Shown here piece after piece: positions 51,082-60,172 of a stretch of 64,000 nucleotides of DNA (its first letter is position 1; the number at the start of each line of letters is the position of its first letter). This DNA is from Methylotenera sp965234545 (GTDB lineage: Bacteria; Pseudomonadota; Gammaproteobacteria; Burkholderiales; Methylophilaceae), in the NCBI GenBank assembly GCA_965234545.1, contig OZ248348.1, forward strand, positions 1,550,001 to 1,614,000. Reading direction: 5' to 3'. The notes below the pieces were generated by a model, which did not search any database, was not told where the DNA came from, and saw nothing but the letters and a program-made list of their open reading frames with translations. The position numbers and the translations under genes are program-made.

Positions 51082-52413
51082 ATGCAATTCAACTTACTGC
51101 AAGAACAGCGTTTTCGCCCCTTCTTTATAGTCCAGTTACTGGGCGCCTTCAACGACAACGTTTTTAAAACGGCCCTTATTACGCTGCTGGTGTTTGGTGG
51201 TTTGGGCACAAGCAAAACCGACTACACTTTTATGGCGAGCGCTTTACCGGCGCTCTTCATTCTGCCTTTTTTGTTATTTTCCGCAACGGCAGGTCAACTG
51301 GCTGATAAATTTGAGAAGTCCATGCTGATGCGCCGCATTAAGCTATTTGAAATAGCCATCATGCTTTTTGCTGCGCTAGGCTTTTATTTATACGATCTGA
51401 CCCTACTGACGACGGCACTATTTTTCATGGGCGTGCACTCCAGTTTATTTGGTCCAGTGAAATACGCCTACCTGCCGCAGCACTTGGCCCATAACGAATT
51501 AATAGGCGGCAATGCCCTGGTGGAGTCCGCTACTTTCTTAGCCATACTGCTGGGGCAAATTCTGGGCGTGGCCTTGGTTCTGCAAACACAGCCTGCCTTG
51601 CTTGTTATCGCTGTCACCATAGGCATCGCATTAGCAGGTTACTGGGCCAGTCTTAGCCTACCTAACTCAGCCGCTGGCGCTAGTGGATTACGCATAGACT
51701 GGCATCCCATTCGCGCCACTTGGCACAATTTACTATGGGCTAAACAAAACAAAAAAATAGGCTTAGCCTTACTGGCTATTTCTTGGTTTTGGTTTTACGG
51801 CGCTACTTTACTGGCACAATTTCCGGCTTTTGCTAAAGACAGCTTAAATGGTGATCAAACCGTCTTCATATTGTTATTAAGCCTTTTTTCATGCGGCATA
51901 GGCTTGGGCTCATTGCTCTGTGAAACATTATCCAGGCGCAAAATAGAACTGGGCTTAGTGCTATGCGGAGCAGTGGGCTTAGGCCTGTTTGGCATCGATT
52001 TATACTTTGCCAGTCGCGGCATAATCAACCAGGTCGAGGTGCTAAACGCCTACCCACTCAATTACCTGCAATGCCTACAAGATCCTGCAAGTGCCCGCGT
52101 GCTGCTGGATATTGCATTACTGGGTGTATTTGGTGGCTTTTACATCGTACCCTTGTATGCCTACGTGCAAAGCACGGTTGCTCAAAGCCATCAGGCGCGC
52201 GTGATGGCGAGCAATAATATATTGAATGCCTTGTTTATGGTCGCGTCTGGCGTGCTATCCATCGCTCTCTTAAAATTGGGATTGTCCATCGCAAGCCTGT
52301 TTTTAGTTACCGCACTCATGAACAGCGCCTTACTCATAGGGCTCTGTCTTTATCAACCCACATTGTTTCATGCGGGACGACGCTGGATAGCCTCTTTGTT
52401 TAGCGGGCAATAA
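51082..52413 (+). CDS. LplT-like MFS transporter
   Basis: A 443-residue major facilitator protein with about 12 membrane helices. The start RFRPFFIVQLLGAFNDNVFKTAL and the loop PVKYAYLPQHLAHNELIGGNALVES match LplT, the lysophospholipid flippase, and the transporter half of LplT-Aas fusion proteins. In those systems the partner acyltransferase (Aas) reacylates the imported lysophospholipid; none is adjacent here. The nearest acyltransferase is plsC at 35829-36536. It converges with cca, with stops 2 bp apart. The substrate is inferred from family. Confidence 0.85.
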   Translation: MQFNLLQEQRFRPFFIVQLLGAFNDNVFKTALITLLVFGGLGTSKTDYTFMASALPALFILPFLLFSATAGQLADKFEKSMLMRRIKLFEIAIMLFAALGFYLYDLTLLTTALFFMGVHSSLFGPVKYAYLPQHLAHNELIGGNALVESATFLAILLGQILGVALVLQTQPALLVIAVTIGIALAGYWASLSLPNSAAGASGLRIDWHPIRATWHNLLWAKQNKKIGLALLAISWFWFYGATLLAQFPAFAKDSLNGDQTVFILLLSLFSCGIGLGSLLCETLSRRKIELGLVLCGAVGLGLFGIDLYFASRGIINQVEVLNAYPLNYLQCLQDPASARVLLDIALLGVFGGFYIVPLYAYVQSTVAQSHQARVMASNNILNALFMVASGVLSIALLKLGLSIASLFLVTALMNSALLIGLCLYQPTLFHAGRRWIASLFSGQ

Positions 52414-52415
52414 AG

Positions 52416-53543
52416 CTACAGCGCTTGACTGACCGCTTGCAAACGTGCGGCATAAACGGCTTGTTTAATTTGCGATGGCTCACTGCAACCATGCGCGACG
52501 GCCCCGGCATCGATACTTACTGCAGCTGCTAGCGCCTTCTGTAATAACAGACCGGGCTGACAGCTGGCCTCTGCTTTTAAATCGCCGTAGTAACAGCGCA
52601 CCGCGCTTAAATAATCCGTCAACCTATATGGCTGCCTGATGGCATCAAGCGCCATTAAAAAATCCAGCTTTTGCTGCGCCGACATGGTCAATATTTGCGG
52701 CCATAGGCCGTGGAATTTAAGCAGTAATTGCGCTAACTCCTTACTGTCGTTTGGCACTTTTAAGCGCAAACTTAGACTTTTGAGTTGATCGGCTTTTAAT
52801 TGCCCCGCCAGCATCAGCACGGCAAAACGGACCGGCAATGTCTGTTGCTGTTGGGCGGCACGATTAATCGTTTGCAATAATGCGCGCGCGCTGTCTGGCT
52901 CGCGCTCCCATAAAGCGGCCAATTCCGGCAAAATACGCGCCATGGCACCACAAGCTTGCAAGACCTCAAACAAGCGACTGGGTTGCTGCTCCATTAAGCC
53001 TTTGGCCACTTCCTGCCACACCCGCTCTGCCACCAGGGCATCCACTTCACCGGCTGCCACCATTTGTTGCATCAATTGATTGGTTTGTGCCGCCACGGTA
53101 AATTCAGGAAATCGGGCGGCCAACCTGGCTGCCCGCAAAATGCGCACTGGGTCTTCGGCAAAGGCCGGGCTAACGTGACGAAAAATTTTTGCTTGTAAGT
53201 CAGCGCAACCCTGATACGGGTCAATTAACTGACCCTGCGCATCTTTAGCAATCGCATTCACGGTCAGATCGCGTCTGGCCAAATCTTCTTCTAAGGTGAC
53301 GTCGATCGAGGCTTGTACCACAAAGCCCTTATAGCCTTGCGCTACTTTACGCTCGGTGCGGGCAAGGGCGTATTCATCGTGCGTTTGCGGATGTAAAAAT
53401 ACCGGAAAATCCTTGCCTACCGATTTATAGCCAGCTGCCAACATAGCGGCAGGCGTAGAGCCAACCACCACGTAGTCTTTATCCTTGACAGGCAAACCCA
53501 ATAACTCATCCCGGACTGCGCCACCGACTAAATAGACTTGCAT
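52416..53543 (-). CDS. cca: CCA-adding enzyme with a degenerate HD domain
   Basis: tRNA nucleotidyltransferase that builds or repairs the 3' CCA end. The ATG at 53543, with AGG 8 bases upstream, gives 375 residues, shorter than E. coli Cca (412). The catalytic head has QVYLVGGAVRDELLG, the DKDYVVVG acid pair and RRDLTVNAIAKD. The template segment RILRAARLAARFPEF follows. The C-terminal region that in E. coli holds the HD phosphohydrolase is present but lacks the metal His-Asp: where E. coli has CHDLGK, this protein has MLAGQLK, within RFAVLMLAGQLKADQL. Phosphodiesterase and nucleotidase activities are therefore not expected. Confidence 0.94.
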   Translation of the reverse strand: MQVYLVGGAVRDELLGLPVKDKDYVVVGSTPAAMLAAGYKSVGKDFPVFLHPQTHDEYALARTERKVAQGYKGFVVQASIDVTLEEDLARRDLTVNAIAKDAQGQLIDPYQGCADLQAKIFRHVSPAFAEDPVRILRAARLAARFPEFTVAAQTNQLMQQMVAAGEVDALVAERVWQEVAKGLMEQQPSRLFEVLQACGAMARILPELAALWEREPDSARALLQTINRAAQQQQTLPVRFAVLMLAGQLKADQLKSLSLRLKVPNDSKELAQLLLKFHGLWPQILTMSAQQKLDFLMALDAIRQPYRLTDYLSAVRCYYGDLKAEASCQPGLLLQKALAAAVSIDAGAVAHGCSEPSQIKQAVYAARLQAVSQAL

Positions 53544-53547
53544 GCTC

Positions 53548-54495
53548 TTACCTGGCCGCCTTGCGTCGGAAGCGATCGTATGCACCGCGTGGGGTCTGAT
53601 CGATTAGGTACTGCGGCACGATGGTTTCCAATGCGCTTGGCCTAAGATCAAGCCACTCAGGAAACGCTTGATCGCTCACGCTGTCTTGCTGCATGGAGCG
53701 TATGTTATCGCGTGACATCAATTTAATCGGCAAGCATTCCATGAGGAAGGCTTGCGCGTAGGACAGGCCATCGTTTAAGCCTAGTATTGGTTTATGCACG
53801 CCTAAGGTCTGCATGATAGCCTTGAGCAAGGCGCGGAAGGTGTAGACCTTAGGGCCGACTAGATCGTAGCTTAGGCCAAAGCTAGCCGGCTCATTGAGGC
53901 TGGCGACAAAGCAAGTGGCCACGTCTTCCACCCATACTGGTTGAAATTTTGCATTCGGTTTAACCAACACCACTAGCGGCAAATGCTTGATTAAGCCAGC
54001 AAATAAATTAATAAATTGGTCTGCTCGGCCAAAAATGATAGAGGGCCTAAAAACCGTGACGGCTAAACCCTTTGCATAGCCGGCTAGCGCCACCTCGGCC
54101 TGGCCTTTTGAACGCAAATATAGACTAGGTGCATCGGTCGCCGCGCACAGACTGCTCATGTGCAACAAACGTTTAATGCCTAAATCCTGGCACAACTTGG
54201 CTAATTGCACCGGCAAATCCGCGTGCACCTGAGTGAAGCTGACCTTGCCGCTTTGATGCAATATACCCAGCAAGTTAATGACGGCATCCGCCCCTTGTAA
54301 TGCCGAGCGCAGCGCTTGGGCATCAAACACATTGCATACCTTTAGCGTGACGCCTGGCAACAACGATAAATGCTTAGCGTGGTCTAGGCGACGAGTGAGC
54401 ACCGTTACTTGGTAACCGGCACTAACCAGCTTAGCTACTATGGCACTGCCGACAAAGCCAGACCCGCCTAAAACTACTGTGTTTTTTATGTGCAT
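53548..54495 (-). CDS. NDUFA9-like NAD(P)-dependent epimerase/dehydrogenase family protein
   Basis: A 315-residue atypical short-chain dehydrogenase with an N-terminal Rossmann fold: TVVLGGSGFVGSAIVAKL (GxxGxxG) and VINLLGILHQSG. The RLLHMSSLCAA...YLRSKGQAEVALAG segment has the Tyr-x-x-x-Lys-like pattern YLRSK. FRPSIIFGRADQFINLFAGL and FQPVWVEDVATCF match the group related to the mitochondrial complex I subunit NDUFA9. These are common single genes in betaproteobacteria; their role is unclear. It lies 4 bp before cca and is probably co-transcribed with slt. Confidence 0.87.
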   Translation of the reverse strand: MHIKNTVVLGGSGFVGSAIVAKLVSAGYQVTVLTRRLDHAKHLSLLPGVTLKVCNVFDAQALRSALQGADAVINLLGILHQSGKVSFTQVHADLPVQLAKLCQDLGIKRLLHMSSLCAATDAPSLYLRSKGQAEVALAGYAKGLAVTVFRPSIIFGRADQFINLFAGLIKHLPLVVLVKPNAKFQPVWVEDVATCFVASLNEPASFGLSYDLVGPKVYTFRALLKAIMQTLGVHKPILGLNDGLSYAQAFLMECLPIKLMSRDNIRSMQQDSVSDQAFPEWLDLRPSALETIVPQYLIDQTPRGAYDRFRRKAAR

Positions 54496-54525
54496 GAATT
54501 GCCTCTTCTATTAATTTTTATAGTC

Positions 54526-56505
54526 TTAATCGGCGCTTGGTAAAACTAAGGTTTGCTGTTCAAACTTAGCCCGTCCAGGAATTTGTCCTAGCCGTGCTTT
54601 TAGACTTTGAATTTTAATACTGCTGTTTTCAGGCAGCAAACGCGGGGCGTAAATTTGCGCATTGGCCATGACTTTTTGCACGTACAAGCGGGTTTCCGCA
54701 TAAGGGATGCTCTCTATGTAAATGGCGGCTTCCATGGGCTCGGCAGCCAACCACTCCTTGGCGCGGCTTGGGCCGGCATTGTAGCCGGCGGTGGCCATCA
54801 CCGTTTGCCCCCCCAGCAAATCCAAAGCGTATCGCATGTAATGCGTACCAAATTCAACATTGGTCGGCAGATCATGCAGCATGCTGTGGCTGTAATCAAC
54901 TAAACCTATGCGTTGTGCGACCCATTTCGCCGTCGTGGGCATGACCTGCATCAAGCCCGATGCCCCCACCCCGGATTTGGCAAAATGCATAAAATGGCTT
55001 TCCTGCCTAGCAATGCCGTATACCCAGGCCTCGTCCAAGCCTGAATCTTTAGCGTAGTTACGAAATAAATCCCGGTAAGGTGTGGGATAGCGCAAAGCAA
55101 AATTGTGCGTGAATTTGGTGTCGTCCGCGGTATCTATAGCCAAGTCATACCACTTCTGGCGCATGGCGTATTCCGCAGCCGCCAACAATTGCTTATCGTC
55201 AAAACTTCGTGTCGCTGCCAACCATTCCACTTTGCTTTCCCAGCGCAGGCCTATGTTTTGAAACTCCACTGCACGCTTAATGGCAGCATGGTTGGCCAAT
55301 GCGCTCAGTTCTTGCTCAGACACTTGATAATCGAGCGTGGGACTGGCCATCACACTGTCTAATTCTTCGGCTGCTAACCAAGCGTAATAATGGCGCTCGC
55401 TGCCTAGCTTACGAAATAAGGCATGGGCTAGCGCAAGTTGTTCTGCAGACTTGGCTGCCGTTTCCTTAATTGCACGCGCTTTCCAATAACGCCATGCGCC
55501 TTCGTCGGCTTGTTTGGGCGACATGGCGCCTATACTTTGTAAGACAACAGGCCAATCTTGTGCGCGCAATGCCGCTCGGGTTTTCCAGGCCAATTGCTCC
55601 GCATTGAGCGCAGCGCCCTCGGCCAAGGCATAATAACGCAAGGCCACGGGATCGTGTTTGCGCGCGGCATGGTAAGCCATGCGGCCCCAAGCCACAGCGC
55701 GCTGATTAGCATCAAATAAACCTTGCAGCTTATCTAGGGTGGCGATGGCCTCATCGAGCTTAGTCCTGGCCAACCTATCCAGTGCATACAAATTCACTTC
55801 CACACCAAAGCGCGTTTTAAAGGAAACCGATCTTTTTTCAAGCAACAGTTGCGGGCCTAAATCGGCACGGTCCAGCCATTTTAGTTCGGCAGGCTCGACA
55901 TTAGACAAGCGAGTCGTGATGTTTTTTGCTAGCGCTACATTACCGTTAAGCAAAGCCAAACGTAACCTGGCCCATATGTCATCCTCGCTGAGCGCCCCTG
56001 TTTTTTGCAAGGCATCAAACAAGGCCGTGCAAGCGCCGGGCAAATCACTGCTGCTTAACCACATGGCTTTGGCTGGGGCCGTCACATCCAGGTCTTTTAA
56101 TTGCAAGTGGCCCAATAATGCATAGCACTGCACGGCTTTATCATCGCCATAAAAAAAGGCCTGCTCATCAAAAAAGGCCTGCCAATTTTTTTGCTTGGCA
56201 AGCTTTTTCAACCACTCGCCGCGCAAGCGATCGCTAAATGGCATGCCGCTGTATTGCGCTAAGAAATTTTGCACCTCTTCATCGCGCAGCTGTTCCAATT
56301 TCAGCAGCATCAGCCAATAGTCGGCATAAGGGGCCAGTATGTATTGTTGATTTTTAAGCTGATTTACATCGTCCGCTAAGGCTTGCGCATTTTTATTGCT
56401 GTAAGCGAGCTTGGCATGTTTAAACAAAGCTTCGTCGCTCATGGCCTTAACTTGGCCAGGCAAGGATAAGGCGATCACCACCAGACAAAAGCGTATTAAT
56501 TGCAT
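54526..56505 (-). CDS. slt: Soluble lytic murein transglycosylase
   Basis: Periplasmic enzyme that cleaves peptidoglycan glycan strands to 1,6-anhydro products. The ATG at 56505, with AGAGG 6 bases upstream, gives 659 residues and opens a Sec signal peptide (about 1-21, MQLIRFCLVVIALSLPGQVKA). A long alpha-helical superhelix of Slt70 type follows (about 22-470). The C-terminal SLT catalytic domain has the catalytic Glu in ARQESHFM, GASGLMQVMPTTAKWVA and TAGYNAGPSRAKEWL. It lies downstream of lpxC by 55 bp, at the end of the dcw region. Confidence 0.93.
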   Translation of the reverse strand: MQLIRFCLVVIALSLPGQVKAMSDEALFKHAKLAYSNKNAQALADDVNQLKNQQYILAPYADYWLMLLKLEQLRDEEVQNFLAQYSGMPFSDRLRGEWLKKLAKQKNWQAFFDEQAFFYGDDKAVQCYALLGHLQLKDLDVTAPAKAMWLSSSDLPGACTALFDALQKTGALSEDDIWARLRLALLNGNVALAKNITTRLSNVEPAELKWLDRADLGPQLLLEKRSVSFKTRFGVEVNLYALDRLARTKLDEAIATLDKLQGLFDANQRAVAWGRMAYHAARKHDPVALRYYALAEGAALNAEQLAWKTRAALRAQDWPVVLQSIGAMSPKQADEGAWRYWKARAIKETAAKSAEQLALAHALFRKLGSERHYYAWLAAEELDSVMASPTLDYQVSEQELSALANHAAIKRAVEFQNIGLRWESKVEWLAATRSFDDKQLLAAAEYAMRQKWYDLAIDTADDTKFTHNFALRYPTPYRDLFRNYAKDSGLDEAWVYGIARQESHFMHFAKSGVGASGLMQVMPTTAKWVAQRIGLVDYSHSMLHDLPTNVEFGTHYMRYALDLLGGQTVMATAGYNAGPSRAKEWLAAEPMEAAIYIESIPYAETRLYVQKVMANAQIYAPRLLPENSSIKIQSLKARLGQIPGRAKFEQQTLVLPSAD

Positions 56506-56560
56506 GTTGCGCCTCTGCTGCCTATGCATTGACTGCGTTTGCGCATTATTGTGCCGATAG

Positions 56561-57475
56561 TCAATGGCCTGACCACTCTTGCGTTAAATAGCTAGCCGGC
56601 GCATCGGACAAGCGATCAAAGCTATGGAACTCCCAAGCACTAGCGTCTGCCATTAAAGCCCTGACCAATTGGTTGTTGAGTCGATGACCCGATTTGTATG
56701 CGCTAAAAGCACCTAGCAAAGGGTGGCCTAGCATGAAGATATCGCCTATGGCATCCAAGGCCTTGTGTTTGACAAACTCGTTGTCGTAACGCAAACCATC
56801 GGTATTCAGGATACGGTATTCATCCAGAACGATGGCATTGTCCAAGCTGCCCCCACGGGCATAGCCGTTGGAGCGCAAATACTCCACCTCGTGCATAAAA
56901 CCGAAGGTGCGCGCTCGACTAATGGCTTGTACGTATGAATCGGTGGCAAAATCGATCTTTACCTGATTGAGCACACCCTCGAAAACCGGGTGATCGAAGG
57001 CGATGGTGAAATCCACCTTGAAGCCATGGTATGGCTCAAAGCGTACCCATTTATCGCCATCGATGATTTCCACGGTTTTTTTAATGCGTATGAATCTCTT
57101 ACTGGCCGCTTGCTCGACTATGCCGGCCTCACGCAATAAATAAATAAATGGCCCGGCACTGCCGTCCATAATCGGCATTTCAGCTGCATTGACTTCGACG
57201 TAGGCATTATCTATGCCCAATCCAGCTAAGGCGGACATGATGTGCTCAACGGTCGCGACGCGAACACCGTCGACTTCGACCGCCGAGCACAAATGGGTGT
57301 CATTAACAGCAATGGGGCTGGCCAAAATTTCATTGGGTTGAGGCAGATCAACCCGTTTGAAAACAATGCCCGTGTCAGCGGCAGCCGGGCGCAGGGTAAG
57401 AGTAACCTTTTCGCCGTTGTGCATACCAACACCGGTAGTGCTAATTGCTGTTTTTAATGTCCGTTGCTTTAACAT
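56561..57475 (-). CDS. lpxC: UDP-3-O-acyl-N-acetylglucosamine deacetylase
   Basis: Zinc amidase that commits precursors to lipid A synthesis. It has 304 residues, the usual length. Zinc ligands appear in VEHIMSALAGLGIDNAYVEV (His) and in the KHKALDAIGDIFMLGHPLLG segment (His and Asp), with the general acid-base His in the same region. MDGSAGPFIYLL is also typical. The final KSGHRLNNQLVRALM is complete. Order ftsZ-lpxC is conserved in proteobacteria. The 138-bp leader after ftsZ holds a perfect 7-bp hairpin (57548-57565). Confidence 0.96.
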   Translation of the reverse strand: MLKQRTLKTAISTTGVGMHNGEKVTLTLRPAAADTGIVFKRVDLPQPNEILASPIAVNDTHLCSAVEVDGVRVATVEHIMSALAGLGIDNAYVEVNAAEMPIMDGSAGPFIYLLREAGIVEQAASKRFIRIKKTVEIIDGDKWVRFEPYHGFKVDFTIAFDHPVFEGVLNQVKIDFATDSYVQAISRARTFGFMHEVEYLRSNGYARGGSLDNAIVLDEYRILNTDGLRYDNEFVKHKALDAIGDIFMLGHPLLGAFSAYKSGHRLNNQLVRALMADASAWEFHSFDRLSDAPASYLTQEWSGH

Positions 57476-57547
57476 AGCCTAGCCATAGCTAACCGCTTCC
57501 CCATAAGCACACTTTGAGCTCAGCTTAGCAGCATAGTTGCAAGTGCA

Positions 57548-57565
57548 ATATGCGGGAACGCATAT
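57548..57565. repeat. Hairpin in the ftsZ-lpxC gap
   Basis: ATATGCG-GGAA-CGCATAT is a perfect 7-bp stem closing a 4-base loop, in the 138 bp between ftsZ and lpxC. No T run follows in either direction, so it is not an ordinary terminator. A second perfect palindrome, TTGGCTAGCCAA (57594-57605), lies 9 bp past the ftsZ stop. Together they may mark RNA processing or stability control. Confidence 0.5.
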
Positions 57566-57613
57566 GGTGCATGATCCTAAGTTATACAACGCTTTGGCTA
57601 GCCAATTAAGTTA

Positions 57614-58795
57614 TTAGTCGGCTTGTTTACGTAAAAAAGCCGGGATATCGTATTCTTCCACCCCAGACATTTTCATTGCTTCCACTTGCGCACGACGGCT
57701 GTTTGAGCCGAACACTTGCGGTGCTTCATCCATGACAGCGGACTCGTAAGCATTCGTGCCGTTGGCATAAATAGGTTGGTTCGTGGTGCCATCACGCACA
57801 ATTTGTTGCGGCACCAACACTGGTTTTTGCGGCCTTCTACCTGCACCGGTTAAACCCGTGGCGACCATAGTCACACGCAATTCATCGCCCATGGTCTCAT
57901 CAAACACGTTACCAACAATAACGGTGGCGTCATCGGCCGTGAAGGCTTTGATGGTGTTCATCACGTCGTAGTATTCTTTCATTTTGAAGGTAGCGGAACT
58001 GGTGATGTTCACCAAAACGCCACGTGCGTTGGCCAAGTTGACGTCTTCCAACAAAGGACTGGCCACGGCTTGTTCGGCAGCGGTGCGGGCGCGATCCGGA
58101 CCGGTGGCGATGGCTGAACCCATCATAGCCATGCCCATCTCACCCATCACAGTGCGCACATCGGCAAAGTCGACGTTAACCAAACCTGGGCAATTGATGA
58201 TTTCAGCGATACCAGAAACCGCATTATGCAATACGTCATTGGCCGCGCTGAAGGCATCCAAGAAAGGCACATCTTCACCCAGCACTTCCATGAGTTTTTC
58301 ATTAGGAATAACAATCAAGGAATCCACGTGTTTGGACAATTCCTCCAAGCCTTCTATGGCGACTTTGGTACGTTTACCTTCGAAAACAAAAGGCTTAGTC
58401 ACCACAGCCACGGTCAATATGCCCATTTCTTTTGCCACTTGGGCGATCACCGGTGCCGCACCCGTGCCCGTGCCACCGCCCATGCCAGCGGTAATAAACA
58501 ACATGTCTGCGCCATCGATTAATTCAGCAATGGCATCGCGGTCTTCAAGCGCGGCTTCGCGACCAATTTCTGGTTTTGCGCCTGCGCCTAGGCCTTTAGT
58601 CATGGCCACGCCCATTTGCAAAATGGTTTTTGCTTGGCTTTTCTTCAAGGCTTGTATGTCGGTATTGGCGCATATGAACTCCACGCCCCCAACATTTTTT
58701 TCTATCATGTGCGCCACGGCATTACCACCGCAACCGCCTACGCCTATCACCTTAATGACGGCTTCTTGCGAACTTCTTTCCATAATTTCAAACAT
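57614..58795 (-). CDS. ftsZ: Cell division protein FtsZ
   Basis: Tubulin-like GTPase that forms the division ring. It has 393 residues. The nucleotide-binding core has VIGVGGCGGNAVAHM, the tubulin signature GGGTGTGAAPVIAQ and the synergy loop NVDFADVRTVM. A variable linker is followed by the conserved C-terminal peptide YDIPAFLRKQAD, the docking site for FtsA, ZipA and SlmA. A strong GAGGAGA ribosome site precedes the ATG. It lies 120 bp after ftsA. Its inhibitor SlmA is encoded at 26181-26738. Confidence 0.98.
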   Translation of the reverse strand: MFEIMERSSQEAVIKVIGVGGCGGNAVAHMIEKNVGGVEFICANTDIQALKKSQAKTILQMGVAMTKGLGAGAKPEIGREAALEDRDAIAELIDGADMLFITAGMGGGTGTGAAPVIAQVAKEMGILTVAVVTKPFVFEGKRTKVAIEGLEELSKHVDSLIVIPNEKLMEVLGEDVPFLDAFSAANDVLHNAVSGIAEIINCPGLVNVDFADVRTVMGEMGMAMMGSAIATGPDRARTAAEQAVASPLLEDVNLANARGVLVNITSSATFKMKEYYDVMNTIKAFTADDATVIVGNVFDETMGDELRVTMVATGLTGAGRRPQKPVLVPQQIVRDGTTNQPIYANGTNAYESAVMDEAPQVFGSNSRRAQVEAMKMSGVEEYDIPAFLRKQAD

Positions 58796-58915
58796 AGTGT
58801 GTCTCCTCTTTTTTTAAAAAATAGTGTGGTCTTCGGCTACTGCACTTAGTTTCTGCGCTTTACTAAGCCAGCTCCTACCTGCCTAAAACCACCCTCCCTA
58901 CCGTTTGCTACTAAA

Positions 58916-60154
58916 CTAAAAATTACCTTGAAACCAACTCTTCATTTTTTCCATCATGCGGCCAAAAGAACCGGATTCCATTTGCCCGGTTAAATGCCGC
59001 TCTAATTGCTGCTTACCCATTAAGACCAAACCTACGCCAGTGGCATAACGCGGATTACCCACCACTTCTGATAAACCGCCTACATAACGTGGCAAGCCCA
59101 TGCGCACTGGCATGTGGAATATTTCCTCGCCCAATTCAACCATGCCACGCATCATGGCAGAACCGCCGGTGATGACGATGCCAGAGGCAATCATTTCTTC
59201 CATGCCACTGCGACGCAATTCGTTCAAGACCATTTCATAGAGCTCCACCACGCGCGGCTCCAATACTTCGGCCAAGGTTTGCACAGACAATTGACGCGGT
59301 TCACGGCCATCCACGCCAGGCACTTCCACCGTTTCGCGCGAGTCGGCCAATTGGCGTAGGGCGCATCCGTATTTAACTTTGATGTCTTCGGCCGATTGCG
59401 TGGGGGTGCGGAAAGCCACCGCCACGTCGTTGGTCATTTGATCACCGGCAATCGGCACCACCGCGGTGTGGCGTATCGCGCCTTGCTTAAACACGGCAAT
59501 GTCGGTCGTGCCGCCACCTATGTCCACCAAGCACACACCCAATTCTTTTTCGTCTTCGGTTAACACGGCCATGCTCGAAGCCAGTGGTTGTAAGATCAAA
59601 TCACTGACTTCTATGCCACAGCGCTTGATGCACTTGACTATATTTTGTGCGGCAGCCACGGCACCGGTCACAATGTGCACTTTGGCCTCCAGTTTCATGC
59701 CACTCATACCCAGTGGTTCACGCACGTCTTCTTGACCGTCGATGATGTATTCCTGAGTCAGGATATGCAGAATTTGTTGATCGGCCGGCAAGGCAATTGC
59801 GCGCGCTGTCTCTATCACTCTATCTACGTCCATTTGTGAGACTTCGGCGTCTTTAATTTTCACCATGCCGTGAGAATTTAAACTCTTAATATGGCTGCCA
59901 GCGATACCGGTATAGACGTTATTTATTTTGCAGTCGGCCATCAGTTCGGCTTCTTCAAGCGCACGCTGTATCGATTGCATGGTCGACTCTATGTTGATTA
60001 CCACGCCTTTTTTCAAGCCGCGGGAAATATGCTGGCCGAGGCCTATTACTTTTACCGTGCCCTCTGGCTGCAGTTCACCGACTATGGCGACAATTTTGGA
60101 TGTGCCTATGTCTAGTCCTACAATTAAATTTTTATCTTCTCTGACTCTACTCAT
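58916..60154 (-). CDS. ftsA: Cell division protein FtsA
   Basis: Actin-like protein that anchors FtsZ to the membrane and recruits later division proteins. The 412 residues contain the phosphate-1 motif VGLDIGTSKIVAIVG, the SHS2/1C domain (about 85-165), phosphate-2 LVDIGGGTTDIAVF and the adenosine motif GIVITGGSAMMRGM. The C-terminal amphipathic membrane-targeting helix is MMEKMKSWFQGNF. It follows ftsQ by 18 bp, in the usual dcw order. Confidence 0.97.
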   Translation of the reverse strand: MSRVREDKNLIVGLDIGTSKIVAIVGELQPEGTVKVIGLGQHISRGLKKGVVINIESTMQSIQRALEEAELMADCKINNVYTGIAGSHIKSLNSHGMVKIKDAEVSQMDVDRVIETARAIALPADQQILHILTQEYIIDGQEDVREPLGMSGMKLEAKVHIVTGAVAAAQNIVKCIKRCGIEVSDLILQPLASSMAVLTEDEKELGVCLVDIGGGTTDIAVFKQGAIRHTAVVPIAGDQMTNDVAVAFRTPTQSAEDIKVKYGCALRQLADSRETVEVPGVDGREPRQLSVQTLAEVLEPRVVELYEMVLNELRRSGMEEMIASGIVITGGSAMMRGMVELGEEIFHMPVRMGLPRYVGGLSEVVGNPRYATGVGLVLMGKQQLERHLTGQMESGSFGRMMEKMKSWFQGNF

Positions 60155-60172
60155 TGCTTACTCCTTCATCGT

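Noticed and set aside
57984..58817. A 277-codon plus-strand frame opposite ftsZ
   Set aside because: It is a mirror of the ftsZ coding frame with Ser/Ala/Pro-rich composition, no ribosome site and no recognisable domain.
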